From: an uncultured Bacteroidota bacterium | GTDB taxonomy: Bacteria; Bacteroidota; Bacteroidia; UKL13-3 | Direction: 5' to 3' | Length of the DNA: 64,000 bases | Assembly (NCBI GenBank): GCA_903910445.1 | Contig: CAIVZR010000005.1 | Location: 31,004-95,003, forward strand | In this document: positions 35,492-44,665 of the stretch, in pieces | How positions within the stretch are numbered: the stretch's first letter is position 1 | Layout of the letters: every line of letters starts with the position of its first letter | Translations under genes and position numbers: made by a program | Notes under the pieces: model-generated | The model's database searches: none | Told to the model about the DNA's origin: nothing | What the model saw: only the letters and a program-made list of their open reading frames with translations

Positions 35492-37642
35492 TTAGAATAG
35501 TTTTTTGACATCACATTCGAACACTCCACGCCCCATTGTTGCGGCTCTAATGATTCCTTCCTTAGGAAGGTATTCAATATCGGTGATTCTACAATCAGGC
35601 AGTTTATTGGCTTTACGGGGTAGGAGTCCATTGAATTTTCTCCATACCTTTTCGCCAAACATATTGCTATTACATACCCATAACCCATTATCGCAGGCGG
35701 CCAAAAGCCATCGCTGATTGATGTATACTATTGAATTTACAGGGCCCGCTTCGGCAGGCAGGCCTGAGTTTTGAAATGTTAACCCCGAATTATCCGAGAA
35801 GTACACTTCCCCTTGAATTGAGCCTACACAAATTTTTTCAGGATTCGTTGGATTGATAGCAATATCCGAAAGTGAACCACCATAGGGCTGTTCATTATAT
35901 TCAGTCCATGATTTCCCATGATCCATTGATTTGAAAATTTGAAAATGATAGTAAGCACCTTGCTGCTGTGTTGCTGTATAAATAATATTATTATTGGAAG
36001 GCGCAATTCTTGGTTGAAGAAAATATTTATCATCTTGAGGATGACGGTATATGATGCTATCCGTTGAAACGGAGCCTTCATAATTCACACCATGCAGCTC
36101 GGTGCCATTGATATATAAGAAACGACACTCCTTTGGAAAAAAGGTGAAGAAATCTCCATAATAAATTTCTCGGGGACTCAACGAATATGAAGTATCGTAA
36201 GTATAAAGTATTGCATTGGTAGGGCCTGCAGAGCCATCCAGGATTGCATTTTCATTCATCTCAAAAACTGTTGATTCATTTCCAAATAAATCGTAGAACT
36301 CAATATCTTTCGAATTAGGGTAAACCCAACGACAAGAATTATCCCAATTGGCAAATCCGAAATTCTTAGATGAGGTACTGCAAATATTGGTCACCCTGCC
36401 TATTGCGAGTCCCTTAGAAACATCTTTTATTTCATAGTTATTGCTTGCTTCATTATAGTTCACTTCAGTGACTCCTCCATCATTGGCAACCATCATCTTC
36501 CTTTGTCCAGGCACATAAACAATAGCTCGAATATCGCTATGCATCTCATCATAAAACTGTTTAGATTTGGCTCCATCCACTCGATGCATGTAAACCGATG
36601 CGATACTAAAGTAGTCGTTACTTATTGTCGAAATAGCAAATGCAGAACAGCCACCTGCATTATGCCATTGAGAGAAACTCCGCATAGCTATAAGTTCCTT
36701 TCCTTTTTCGTGGATAAATATTTCGTTGGCACTTGGCGACATTTTAGCAATCCATAATCGAGCAGGTTGCTGATTATCGAATGCTGTTTTGTAAAAACAT
36801 CCTTCTACATTTAGTGCATCAAAATTGGGAGCAATGGGTTGCCATGTATCACCTTCATTAAAACTCTCAAATAAATGCGGGCCTTGATTTTGCTGATAGC
36901 TGCCACTAAGCACCCAATGGGTATTACGGGTGGGATCTAAATCCAGATCATGCAAAAACATTCCAGGATAGTATGCTTTTTGAAACCAATCGGCACCACT
37001 GTTATGTGAAGTATAAATATGCGTATGATAAAGAACAGGAGATGCCTCTTCGATTACGGCAAGCACCAATGTTTTACCATCGGTCGAATAAGCCAGCTTT
37101 GCTACACATTTTGTTTTTTCATTCCAGAAAGTGGCATTGTCCTTAATTAAATCGCCTTCATGAAAAAGCTGATTTGGAATGAGGTTCCATTTAATTTTAT
37201 TATTCTTTTTTAAATTTCCTTCAAAAATTCCATTGCCTTTAGGCAATCCAAACAAATCCTTGTTTCGTGATTGACGGATTTTTGGCAATCCTGTGCCGAT
37301 AAGAATTCGATTTCTATTTTTCGGATGAATAGCAAAATCACCAATGGATGTTTCTGGAAGAAAATCGGTATTGAGTAATACCCAATCATTGCCGTTACCA
37401 GAAGGTGAGAGCCATAAACCCGAGCTTACCCCTGTGGCATATAAACGAGTGTTTTTAGGTGATGCGTATTGTGGTTCAAATTTCAAATCCCAAATTACAC
37501 CAATGCCATATTGATATAAATCGCCTGCACCTGGCCCGTATATTTTAGCAGGGTCGTTGATACCAATCTGTTTCCAGCCTTGCGTTTGCGCATATCCAAA
37601 GAAAACTATCATCAATCCAAAAGCAAGATACAATTTACGCAT
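35492..37642 (-). CDS. Exported BNR/sortilin-like beta-propeller protein
   Basis: 716 residues with a signal peptide (MRKLYLAFGLMIVFFGYAQ). Repeated propeller units are marked by Asp-box-like SxDxGxxW segments, for example SHNSGADW, SFNEGDTW, SMDHGKSW and SDNSGLTF, spread from about residue 210 to 610. Proteins of this group are found at the cell surface or periplasm; no catalytic residues for a sialidase are evident. It starts five bases after the GT-C-like gene. No type IX C-terminal domain is seen. Confidence 0.8.
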   Translation of the reverse strand: MRKLYLAFGLMIVFFGYAQTQGWKQIGINDPAKIYGPGAGDLYQYGIGVIWDLKFEPQYASPKNTRLYATGVSSGLWLSPSGNGNDWVLLNTDFLPETSIGDFAIHPKNRNRILIGTGLPKIRQSRNKDLFGLPKGNGIFEGNLKKNNKIKWNLIPNQLFHEGDLIKDNATFWNEKTKCVAKLAYSTDGKTLVLAVIEEASPVLYHTHIYTSHNSGADWFQKAYYPGMFLHDLDLDPTRNTHWVLSGSYQQNQGPHLFESFNEGDTWQPIAPNFDALNVEGCFYKTAFDNQQPARLWIAKMSPSANEIFIHEKGKELIAMRSFSQWHNAGGCSAFAISTISNDYFSIASVYMHRVDGAKSKQFYDEMHSDIRAIVYVPGQRKMMVANDGGVTEVNYNEASNNYEIKDVSKGLAIGRVTNICSTSSKNFGFANWDNSCRWVYPNSKDIEFYDLFGNESTVFEMNENAILDGSAGPTNAILYTYDTSYSLSPREIYYGDFFTFFPKECRFLYINGTELHGVNYEGSVSTDSIIYRHPQDDKYFLQPRIAPSNNNIIYTATQQQGAYYHFQIFKSMDHGKSWTEYNEQPYGGSLSDIAINPTNPEKICVGSIQGEVYFSDNSGLTFQNSGLPAEAGPVNSIVYINQRWLLAACDNGLWVCNSNMFGEKVWRKFNGLLPRKANKLPDCRITDIEYLPKEGIIRAATMGRGVFECDVKKLF

Positions 37643-37647
37643 GGGTT

Positions 37648-39006
37648 TTAGTTTTTCTGTGTGAATTCAATTTGGTGCATAGTATCATTACTAAGATAAT
37701 TTGCCGAGCCAATAAAACAAAGATATAGAACTATGATTAGGAAGCCATTTTTCTTTGCCATAGAATAATCAGTTTTAGAAATACTTACGACCATGAAATA
37801 GATTAGTATTTGAGCTGGGATGAAAAAGCGCACCTCTAAAGCTGTTGGAACCAGGGCGGCAATAAGAAATCCAGCCATCCCAATGAATAATAAGTTGCGT
37901 TTCTCCATCGACTTCCATCTTAATAAAAGTATCGTAAGGCCTAAAAAAATTATAGTATAATTCAATAGCCTGAGAACTATGCTCCTTTGGTAAATATCGC
38001 CTGTGAGATATGCTTTAGGAGTGGTGATATCAAATCCGTTGAAGAGTTTTTTTAAATACACCTTAAAAATAATAGGGTGATGAAACACGAAATCTAAATA
38101 TTCGGAAGTACTTATAAAATCTTTATTGCCATGAATTCCGCTCAGGTTCACACCCGAAGCATCCAAGTATTTCACCTCAGGAGTGGGATAAATCGTATCG
38201 GTATTTGTTTCATACTTCTGAATACTGAGTCCCCAGTTTAGTTGCATGAGCAATAAACTTTTACCGCCAGTTGCTTGTGAAGCCTGGGTGGGTACAAACC
38301 AAGTATTCGAATTAAAATTGAAATGATTCACATACCATTGAGGGGCAACAGCAATAACAAAACCGATGAATGCAAAACCTATTGATTTGATTTTATTACT
38401 TATCCCTTCAATAGTGAGTAAGAGATAAATAAAATAAAATGGGATACTCAGGATATACACCAAACGCATATTGATTGCTGCATACAAGCATATTCCTGAA
38501 AGAAAAAAATAGAACCGTTTCTTTCTATGTAGAAGAAAAAATGAAGTGAATAATAAAATCATTCCTATCATATCAGTTAATGGGAGTGTGAAATATTCCC
38601 ACCAAAAAATCAGGAGTAGTATGCCCAAAATGCCATGCCTAACCGACTGGAATTCTTTTCCTAGAAAGGATTTATAGGCTAAAGGTAATAACCAAGAAAA
38701 ACAAATAGAATAGATTGCAATTAAATAAATCCTACAGGTTAGTAATTCATTCCAATGGAACACCTGTGAAATCTTTAATGATGGATATAAGAATATTGAA
38801 AAGAGTACCCCTCTAAGTGCTTCCTTGAAATTCAATAAACTAAATACACCATCTGAGTCTAAGGAATGGGTTAGTTCCCAATACAGTCGGCAATCGTAAC
38901 GAAATGCAAGTACAGGATTTAGGATAGTTAAAATTAATAATACGATTCCAAAAATCAACCCATTTATAAGCTTAAAATAAGAATGATAGATAGAATTTAT
39001 TTTCAT
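37648..39006 (-). CDS. Multi-pass membrane protein, GT-C glycosyltransferase-like
   Basis: 452 residues with roughly ten to eleven membrane helices distributed over the whole length. An acidic motif in the first periplasmic loop (FRYDCRLYWE, about residues 35-44) sits where GT-C enzymes of the ArnT/PMT type carry the catalytic aspartate, and a soluble loop of ~80 residues follows near 240-320. No definite family signature was recognised, so a lipid-linked sugar transferase is only a guess. It heads a transcript with the BNR protein. Confidence 0.6.
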   Translation of the reverse strand: MKINSIYHSYFKLINGLIFGIVLLILTILNPVLAFRYDCRLYWELTHSLDSDGVFSLLNFKEALRGVLFSIFLYPSLKISQVFHWNELLTCRIYLIAIYSICFSWLLPLAYKSFLGKEFQSVRHGILGILLLIFWWEYFTLPLTDMIGMILLFTSFFLLHRKKRFYFFLSGICLYAAINMRLVYILSIPFYFIYLLLTIEGISNKIKSIGFAFIGFVIAVAPQWYVNHFNFNSNTWFVPTQASQATGGKSLLLMQLNWGLSIQKYETNTDTIYPTPEVKYLDASGVNLSGIHGNKDFISTSEYLDFVFHHPIIFKVYLKKLFNGFDITTPKAYLTGDIYQRSIVLRLLNYTIIFLGLTILLLRWKSMEKRNLLFIGMAGFLIAALVPTALEVRFFIPAQILIYFMVVSISKTDYSMAKKNGFLIIVLYLCFIGSANYLSNDTMHQIEFTQKN

Positions 39007-39128
39007 GATAAAGCATCAAAGAAGCAATCAAAATATTATTACAAGTAGCAATGCTATGCAATAAGGATGAGTCGCACTGACAATGCGAATATATTTATTA
39101 GAAAGCTAAAAGGCCAATTATAAAGCAA

Positions 39129-39992
39129 TTAATTTTCGTTACTCAATAGAGAAAGTACAGCATTGAGTTCTAATACCCTTTCCTTGTTATGAATCAATTC
39201 ATAGGAGTAAATTAAATTTCGGCAACATCTTTTGATGATTTCAATATTGGTACAAGGTTCTAGAAATTCCTCTCCAGGTTGCAAGCCTAATGAATTAATG
39301 TATTGACGTACATGTTCATGACTATATATTGCTCCATTATTGAAGGCATTAATATAAAAAAGCACATCGGTATCTTCCCTTAAAGTTTCGCTACCATCCA
39401 CATAAGCCAACATAAAATGCTGGGGTACATTAATTCCTTTTACTGGAATTTCAAGCATTTCGGCAATAATCATATAGATGATACTAAGCGTTATTGGATT
39501 CCCGGTTTTACGCATCAATACCATGTTAAGATAGGAATTATCAGGATGGTGATAAAAATCGGTATTAGGCTTTAGTTCAAAAACAGTAAACAGTATATGA
39601 TTAATAATTTTAACTTTTTCGAAAGACGTTAGGTCATAATGCAGTTCGAGCCATACTTTTAACTTCAGTTCCCGCAATTGCTGTAATACATTTTCGGTAT
39701 CCATATCAGGATAGCCAATTTTATTTAGCAACAAAATTCCATCAAGAAGCGAAGGTTCCTCAGTTGATTTCCAGGTCTCAAATGACTTCAGTAATGTTTG
39801 TAGTCGGATTTTACGAATGAGTTCGTCAATCTTTTCATATTGCGTTTGATCCATATTGAACAATTCCTGTTCAAGTAATGGAAGGGCTTCTTCTCCCCAA
39901 TAAAGCAAGCGTTCAGATACATTTTCTGCCACTTCAACATCTTCATCATCGAGCAAAGCAATCAAAGCATGTACTTCGTTTTGACTTATCAT
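39129..39992 (-). CDS. SirB1/transglutaminase-like family protein
   Basis: 287 residues. The central region matches the SirB1 N-terminal transglutaminase-like domain: FYHHPDNSYLNMVLMRKTGNPITLSIIY, VKGINVPQHFMLAY, with an N-terminal helical repeat region of about 90 residues (LLDDEDVEVAENVSERLL). The catalytic cysteine of true transglutaminases is not evident, as is usual for this subgroup. Cytoplasmic. The gene is alone, behind a -7 element four bases from its ATG. Confidence 0.85.
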   Translation of the reverse strand: MISQNEVHALIALLDDEDVEVAENVSERLLYWGEEALPLLEQELFNMDQTQYEKIDELIRKIRLQTLLKSFETWKSTEEPSLLDGILLLNKIGYPDMDTENVLQQLRELKLKVWLELHYDLTSFEKVKIINHILFTVFELKPNTDFYHHPDNSYLNMVLMRKTGNPITLSIIYMIIAEMLEIPVKGINVPQHFMLAYVDGSETLREDTDVLFYINAFNNGAIYSHEHVRQYINSLGLQPGEEFLEPCTNIEIIKRCCRNLIYSYELIHNKERVLELNAVLSLLSNEN

Positions 39993-39996
39993 AGAA

Positions 39997-40004
39997 CAAA
40001 TATA
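39997..40004 (-). promoter_or_regulatory. -7 promoter element for the SirB1-like gene
   Basis: TATATTTG on the minus strand, a perfect match, is followed by TTCT and then the ATG at 39992, again exactly four bases, predicting a leaderless mRNA. Confidence 0.5.
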
Positions 40005-40125
40005 ATCTAATGCATAGGCTAAATTTTCATTTGTTGAAAATCCATTTTATTGAGCGCGCTAAAGAATATACGTTTTATGAGTAGGCCACATAATAAGCTT
40101 TGTAAATGGTTACAAGCCTATTCGA

Positions 40126-40782
40126 TTACTTCAATTTGTCCTTGAAATATTTCTCCAATTTATCCAATTTCGGATTGATAACGATTCGGCAATAACCATA
40201 CTCTTGGTTATTATTATAAAAATTCTGGTGATAATCTTCGGCCGAATAGAAAATGCTAAAAGGGGTAACTTCGGTTACAATTGGGGCATCGAATACCTGT
40301 TCTTTATTCATTTCAGCAATTACATTTTGAGCAATTTGTTCCTGTTCAGGAGTATGAAAGAATATGCCCGAACGATACTGCGTTCCATGATCATTCCCTT
40401 GTTGATTCAAGGTTGTAGGGTCGTGTGTCTTGAAAAACACATGCAATAATTCGGTAACTGAGATTACGGTTGGATCGAAAATCACTTGTATTGCTTCTGC
40501 ATGACCTGTGGTACCTGTGCACACTTGCTTATACGTAGGATTTTCAATACTCCCTCCTGTATAGCCAGAGAAGACAGTATCAACTCCCTTAAGACGTTGA
40601 AATACCGCTTCGGTGCACCAAAAACAGCCCGCGGCCAGGGTGATGGTATCTAATTTACTATTGCTGGAATTCATATTGTGATTAAATATTGTGTTAGCAT
40701 TTTTCTTAATGGGTTGTGCGCAAGAACTGATAAAAGTTGACAGGATGCAAATAACGGCGATTAATTTGGTTTGAAATATCAT
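40126..40782 (-). CDS. msrA: Peptide-methionine (S)-S-oxide reductase, predicted lipoprotein
   Basis: 218 residues from the ATG at 40782; an ATG at 40809 in the same frame overlaps the -7 promoter element and is rejected. Residues 1-21 form a lipoprotein signal (LSTFISSC, lipid cysteine 21), followed by a short polar tether. The MsrA domain has catalytic Cys53 in AAGCFWCTEAVF, then GYTGGSIENPTYKQVCTGTTGHAE, HGTQYRS and EDYHQNFY. It repairs methionine sulfoxide; the lipobox implies an envelope rather than cytoplasmic location. Confidence 0.92.
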   Translation of the reverse strand: MIFQTKLIAVICILSTFISSCAQPIKKNANTIFNHNMNSSNSKLDTITLAAGCFWCTEAVFQRLKGVDTVFSGYTGGSIENPTYKQVCTGTTGHAEAIQVIFDPTVISVTELLHVFFKTHDPTTLNQQGNDHGTQYRSGIFFHTPEQEQIAQNVIAEMNKEQVFDAPIVTEVTPFSIFYSAEDYHQNFYNNNQEYGYCRIVINPKLDKLEKYFKDKLK

Positions 40783-40798
40783 GGTGTTATACTTAAAA

Positions 40799-40806
40799 CA
40801 AAGATA
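40799..40806 (-). promoter_or_regulatory. -7 promoter element for msrA
   Basis: TATCTTTG on the minus strand matches TAnnTTTG. It lies 16 bases before the ATG at 40782 and overlaps the upstream ATG at 40809, which settles the start choice. Confidence 0.5.
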
Positions 40807-40833
40807 CATACGTTATAGTTTTGAAAAAGGTTT

Positions 40834-40841
40834 TATATTTA
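40834..40841 (+). promoter_or_regulatory. Possible -7 promoter element for the VWA-rqcH operon
   Basis: TATATTTA is one base from TAnnTTTG and lies six bases before the ATG at 40848. It falls inside the frame that would start at TTG 40821, arguing against that longer start. Confidence 0.35.
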
Positions 40842-40847
40842 CCGCCA

Positions 40848-42239
40848 ATGAGTAGTTTTGTTTCCAGGTTGCGTTTCCTATTATTGATTCTTGTATTATT
40901 ATTAGCTAATAGTATTCGTGCGCAAGTCGACGCCCCCCATGTAAACTTTGAAGTATCGCATTCAAGCTTAGGGAAGGTTTCCAATGCGGGCATCTTGGTT
41001 TCGCTGTTTACCTTTAAAAATACGGGGAACGCTGTTCTATATATTCTGCGTACCGATCATGAAAAAGGGGTAAGTGTTTCCTTACCTCAATATGGCATTC
41101 AGCCCAATGATACCGGCTCCATCATTGTATATTATACTCCCGACAGAAAAGGAAAATTCAATGAGAAAATCATGGTGTATACCAATGCATCAGATAAGCC
41201 TGCGGTACTCACATTAAGTGGCGATATTAAATCACTCAGCGCTTCACCTCAGGAATGTTATTCTTTTGTACTTGATAATGCCAGCCAAATTAAACGCCCT
41301 ATGTGTGAAGGGACGGTGATTAATAAGGAAACCAAATTGCCAATAGCTGTTGCAAAAGTTTATATTTATTCATCCAATCAGTTGGCAGGAAAAACCACGA
41401 CACTTAATGGCGATTTTGCCTTGGCTCTTAATCTCGGACTTTACGATTTTATCGCCACTGCTGAAGGATATGATACAGCATATAAGTACGAAACCTATTT
41501 CAATAAAAATACAGCACGATTAATTTTTGAATTAACACCTCGCAAAACCAGACAGGATACACCTATTGTTGTAAAAGTAACTCCACTAAAGAAAGACACC
41601 TCAGTAGTTGTGGTTGTAAATCCTACCCCTGTTGATACACCGGTGGTGTCGAGAAACAAACCTGGATTGCTTTCCTATGATGAATACAAGCCAAATAACA
41701 TTGTGTTCCTTATTGATGTATCGAGCTCAATGCAAGGCAAAGAGCGACTTCCACTCTTGAAAATATCCATTGAAAAGATGATTTCACAATTGCGAGATAT
41801 AGATAAAATAACGGTAATCATCTATTCCGATAAGCCTCGTGTATTAATCCCAACGACTACTGCCGACAATAAAGCAGCCATTTATTTGGGAATAGATACC
41901 TTAAAAGCATATGGAATGACTTCTGGTTCAAAAGGATTAGATATGGCCTACAAACTAGGTGTACAGAGCTATATTGATGATGCCAATAATCAAATTATTT
42001 TAGCTACTGATGGTTCATTTACCTTGAAAAGCAAAGACCGTAGAACCGTTTCTAAGTATGCAAGTGGCATCACTAAAAAGATCACACTTACTACCGTTGG
42101 TTTCGGATCAAGCCGTACCGATTTGAAAAACCTGGAGGACTTGGCTGCAAAAGGAAAAGGCAATTATATTTATATCAATTCAGCGGAGTTGGCAGAGCGG
42201 GCTATCTTAGATGAAATTAAAAATAATAGTAAGCGATAA
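40848..42239 (+). CDS. Exported three-domain protein: DUF1573-like, carboxypeptidase-regulatory-like, VWA
   Basis: 463 residues. A signal peptide (MSSFVSRLRFLLLILVLLLANSIRAQ) is followed by an Ig-like DUF1573-type domain (about 30-130, FTFKNTGNAVLYI and VYYTPDRKGKFNEKI), a regulatory-like beta sandwich (about 150-230, GTVINKETKLPIAVAKVYIY and LNLGLYDFIATAEGYDT), a Pro/Val/Thr linker, and a VWA domain (about 285-455) with the metal-site motif DVSSSMQ and ATDGSFTLK. The role is probably envelope protein-protein interaction. Its TAA overlaps the ATG of rqcH by one base. Confidence 0.85.
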   Translation: MSSFVSRLRFLLLILVLLLANSIRAQVDAPHVNFEVSHSSLGKVSNAGILVSLFTFKNTGNAVLYILRTDHEKGVSVSLPQYGIQPNDTGSIIVYYTPDRKGKFNEKIMVYTNASDKPAVLTLSGDIKSLSASPQECYSFVLDNASQIKRPMCEGTVINKETKLPIAVAKVYIYSSNQLAGKTTTLNGDFALALNLGLYDFIATAEGYDTAYKYETYFNKNTARLIFELTPRKTRQDTPIVVKVTPLKKDTSVVVVVNPTPVDTPVVSRNKPGLLSYDEYKPNNIVFLIDVSSSMQGKERLPLLKISIEKMISQLRDIDKITVIIYSDKPRVLIPTTTADNKAAIYLGIDTLKAYGMTSGSKGLDMAYKLGVQSYIDDANNQIILATDGSFTLKSKDRRTVSKYASGITKKITLTTVGFGSSRTDLKNLEDLAAKGKGNYIYINSAELAERAILDEIKNNSKR

Positions 42240-43795
42240 TGCATTTAAGTTTCTTTGCACTTAGGCATTTCTCCTATGCATTGAATACCCTGCTAAAGGA
42301 GAGCACCTTTATTAATGCCTTTAGTTTTAGTAAGGAAGAAATCATCTTTAGTTTTCTGAGTCCCAACAATCTAGAGATCTTTTTATCAGCACATCTGGTT
42401 AATAAATCATGTTATTTCCAGGTGCATGATCAATACAATAGACCCAAAAGAAATTTCCTCTATCAATTGGAAGCTGCCAATGGAGGTATTGTTGAGTCGG
42501 TGATTCAGAGCAATTTCGACCGGAGTTTTTATTTACAATTAAAAACTGGAGTGAAGTTACTCTTCAAGATGCATGGGGGGTTTAGCAATGTGTTATTAAT
42601 AGATAATGAAGAAGATGTACTGGAAATATTTAGAAAAGAATTCACGCTTGATTCGGATTTAAAGCTTGGTAGTTTAAGCAAATATTTCGACTGGGAGCTG
42701 GTTATTCAATCAGCTGCTGCGAGCTACAAAGAGTTAAGAGGCATCATGCCATTATTTGACGAGCACTGTCTGCGATTTATGGAATGCAATAGTTTCTTGC
42801 AAATGAATCCCGCAGATCGCAGATCATTTATTTCAAAATACTTTATTGAATCGCCCAGCCCACTTTATTTAAAAACGGATTCGGCTAAGAGCTATTTAAG
42901 TATTTTTCCAGAAGCCGAACTTACCAGGTATGAGGCTATCACAGAAGCTTATACACGACTTGCCAGGCTGGTACTTCCTTCTTATCAAATGGATGTTCAG
43001 AAACGTGATATACGTGGGCAACTGGATGAAAAATTAAAAAAGGTAAAGAAGCAATTATTTAGTGCGCAAAAGCATTTGGAGAATGCTGAAAGTTTTATCG
43101 GATACGAAAATACTGGGCATATCATCATGGCGAATATGCATGCAATGCCTAAATCGATTAGCACCATCGAACTTCTTGATTTTTATACAGGGAAGATGAC
43201 AGCGATAAAGCTGGATAAAAACCTCTCCCCGCAAGAGAATGCTGAGAAATACTATCGAAAATCAAAGGCACTGAAACAAGATATTCCAAACCTGAAGAAC
43301 CAGGTAGTTCAACTTACTACTGAACAATCGAAACTGGAAAATATGATTGCGCAGTTTAACACCATTGAACAAATTAAGGAACTGAAAGCATTTGCTGTTC
43401 AAAATGGTTTACAAAAACTTAAGGAAGATGAACCCATTTTTCCATTCCGTAAAATGATTGTAGATGATTTCGAAGTGTGGATTGGTAAGAATGCATCGAA
43501 TAACGATTTGCTCACCTTTGGCTATGCGCATAAGAATGATTTATGGATGCATGCCAAAGATGTATCAGGCTCCCATGTAATCATCAAAAATCAATCAGGC
43601 AAAATTATCATGAAGCCTACGATTGAAAAAGCTGCCAGCATTGCTGCCTTCTATTCAAAATCGAAAAATCAAACCCTGGCGGCAGTAACCTATACCCAGC
43701 GCAAATTTGTGGTCAAAGCCAAAGGAAGAAACCCAGGTGCAGTGCATCTTTTAAGCGAACAAACCATTTTAGTAAAGCCCCAATTATTTTCTTAA
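42239..43795 (+). CDS. rqcH: Rqc2/RqcH-family NFACT protein
   Basis: 518 residues. NFACT-N domain (about 1-150) contains the Asp94-Arg95 pair (SNFDRSFYL) that corresponds to the DR motif needed for tail synthesis in characterised RqcH proteins. A helix-hairpin region and a long coiled coil (about 260-385) follow, and the C-terminal NFACT-R domain (about 400-518) has FEVWIGKNASNNDLLTF and DLWMHAKDVSGSHVII. RqcH binds obstructed 50S subunits and recruits alanyl-tRNA to add C-terminal alanine tails. Start overlaps the VWA stop as TAATG. Confidence 0.92.
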   Translation: MHLSFFALRHFSYALNTLLKESTFINAFSFSKEEIIFSFLSPNNLEIFLSAHLVNKSCYFQVHDQYNRPKRNFLYQLEAANGGIVESVIQSNFDRSFYLQLKTGVKLLFKMHGGFSNVLLIDNEEDVLEIFRKEFTLDSDLKLGSLSKYFDWELVIQSAAASYKELRGIMPLFDEHCLRFMECNSFLQMNPADRRSFISKYFIESPSPLYLKTDSAKSYLSIFPEAELTRYEAITEAYTRLARLVLPSYQMDVQKRDIRGQLDEKLKKVKKQLFSAQKHLENAESFIGYENTGHIIMANMHAMPKSISTIELLDFYTGKMTAIKLDKNLSPQENAEKYYRKSKALKQDIPNLKNQVVQLTTEQSKLENMIAQFNTIEQIKELKAFAVQNGLQKLKEDEPIFPFRKMIVDDFEVWIGKNASNNDLLTFGYAHKNDLWMHAKDVSGSHVIIKNQSGKIIMKPTIEKAASIAAFYSKSKNQTLAAVTYTQRKFVVKAKGRNPGAVHLLSEQTILVKPQLFS

Positions 43796-43797
43796 TC

Positions 43798-44634
43798 TCA
43801 GCGCCCCCATTCGAAACCCATAGCTGATGATACTCCTAAACGTTGCTGATAATTTAGCGCAAGTTGAATTCGTATCGATTTTGATTTAATTGTGGTTCCA
43901 AAGCTTAATAAATCATTACTTGAATTGCATCCCAAAAACCAGTCCAGCATGGGGTGTGAGCTATAGCATAATCCAAACATCAATTGATTCGGCTCATGCA
44001 ATCCCAACTGGTATGACAAATAGCATTTCAATTGTTTCGACACTTCATAACTTATTCCTGAAATCATATTACTCGAAATACGCTCGGAGGTGCTTTGGGT
44101 AAGTTTGGTGGCAAACGGATTGAAAATGGTGAGCCCAAAGGCAATCTTTTTAGTGGATTGAAAATACAATCCTGCTTTGCCTGTAATGATATTTTTATTC
44201 CCAATAGTTTGTTCGAATAGATTAAGATAAAAGAAACTCACACCCAGAAACAATCGGTTTGTGATTCGTTTGGAATAAGCCAGGATAAAAGTATTTTTCT
44301 TTAGATTAACTGTGCCTTCATATTGAATATTAAAACCAATGGCATCCGTTTTATTGATATTTGCATTGCCTCCTGCCCCACCCTGTTTCAATGTATTGAT
44401 CAAATAGTGATTCATCGCCATGATTCCCAATCGGAATTTTGTTGTACTCTTCTCATCATATTTCGCACAGAGTGCCGGATTGCCCGATGCGCTGAAGGCA
44501 TCGCTGATAAAGAGCTGCTGACCACCAAGAGCAAGTGCAGGCACCGAATAGGGTGCATCATAATTTTGTGAATAAGCTGGAATAGTGGCAACGAGAGCTA
44601 TTGCCACCCAAAGGGTGAATCTGAATTTTTTCAT
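43798..44634 (-). CDS. Outer-membrane barrel protein, PorV/FadL-like layout
   Basis: 278 residues with a signal peptide (MKKFRFTLWVAIALVATIPAYSQ). The N-terminal ALALGGQQLFISDAFSASGNPA resembles the plug segment in PorQ/PorV/OmpP1-type proteins (a gene-name-level call is not possible). The remainder alternates hydrophobic and polar residues in strands. It is last after the DPP IV and lipoprotein genes, 31 bases from the latter, and converges with rqcH. Confidence 0.7.
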   Translation of the reverse strand: MKKFRFTLWVAIALVATIPAYSQNYDAPYSVPALALGGQQLFISDAFSASGNPALCAKYDEKSTTKFRLGIMAMNHYLINTLKQGGAGGNANINKTDAIGFNIQYEGTVNLKKNTFILAYSKRITNRLFLGVSFFYLNLFEQTIGNKNIITGKAGLYFQSTKKIAFGLTIFNPFATKLTQSTSERISSNMISGISYEVSKQLKCYLSYQLGLHEPNQLMFGLCYSSHPMLDWFLGCNSSNDLLSFGTTIKSKSIRIQLALNYQQRLGVSSAMGFEWGR

Positions 44635-44665
44635 ATTTATTTATTACTGTTTTTATTTTTTCAAA

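Noticed and set aside
40807..40809. ATG at 40809 as the msrA start.
   Set aside because: It overlaps the -7 promoter element TATCTTTG, so it would not be in the mRNA, and the lipoprotein signal begins at 40782.
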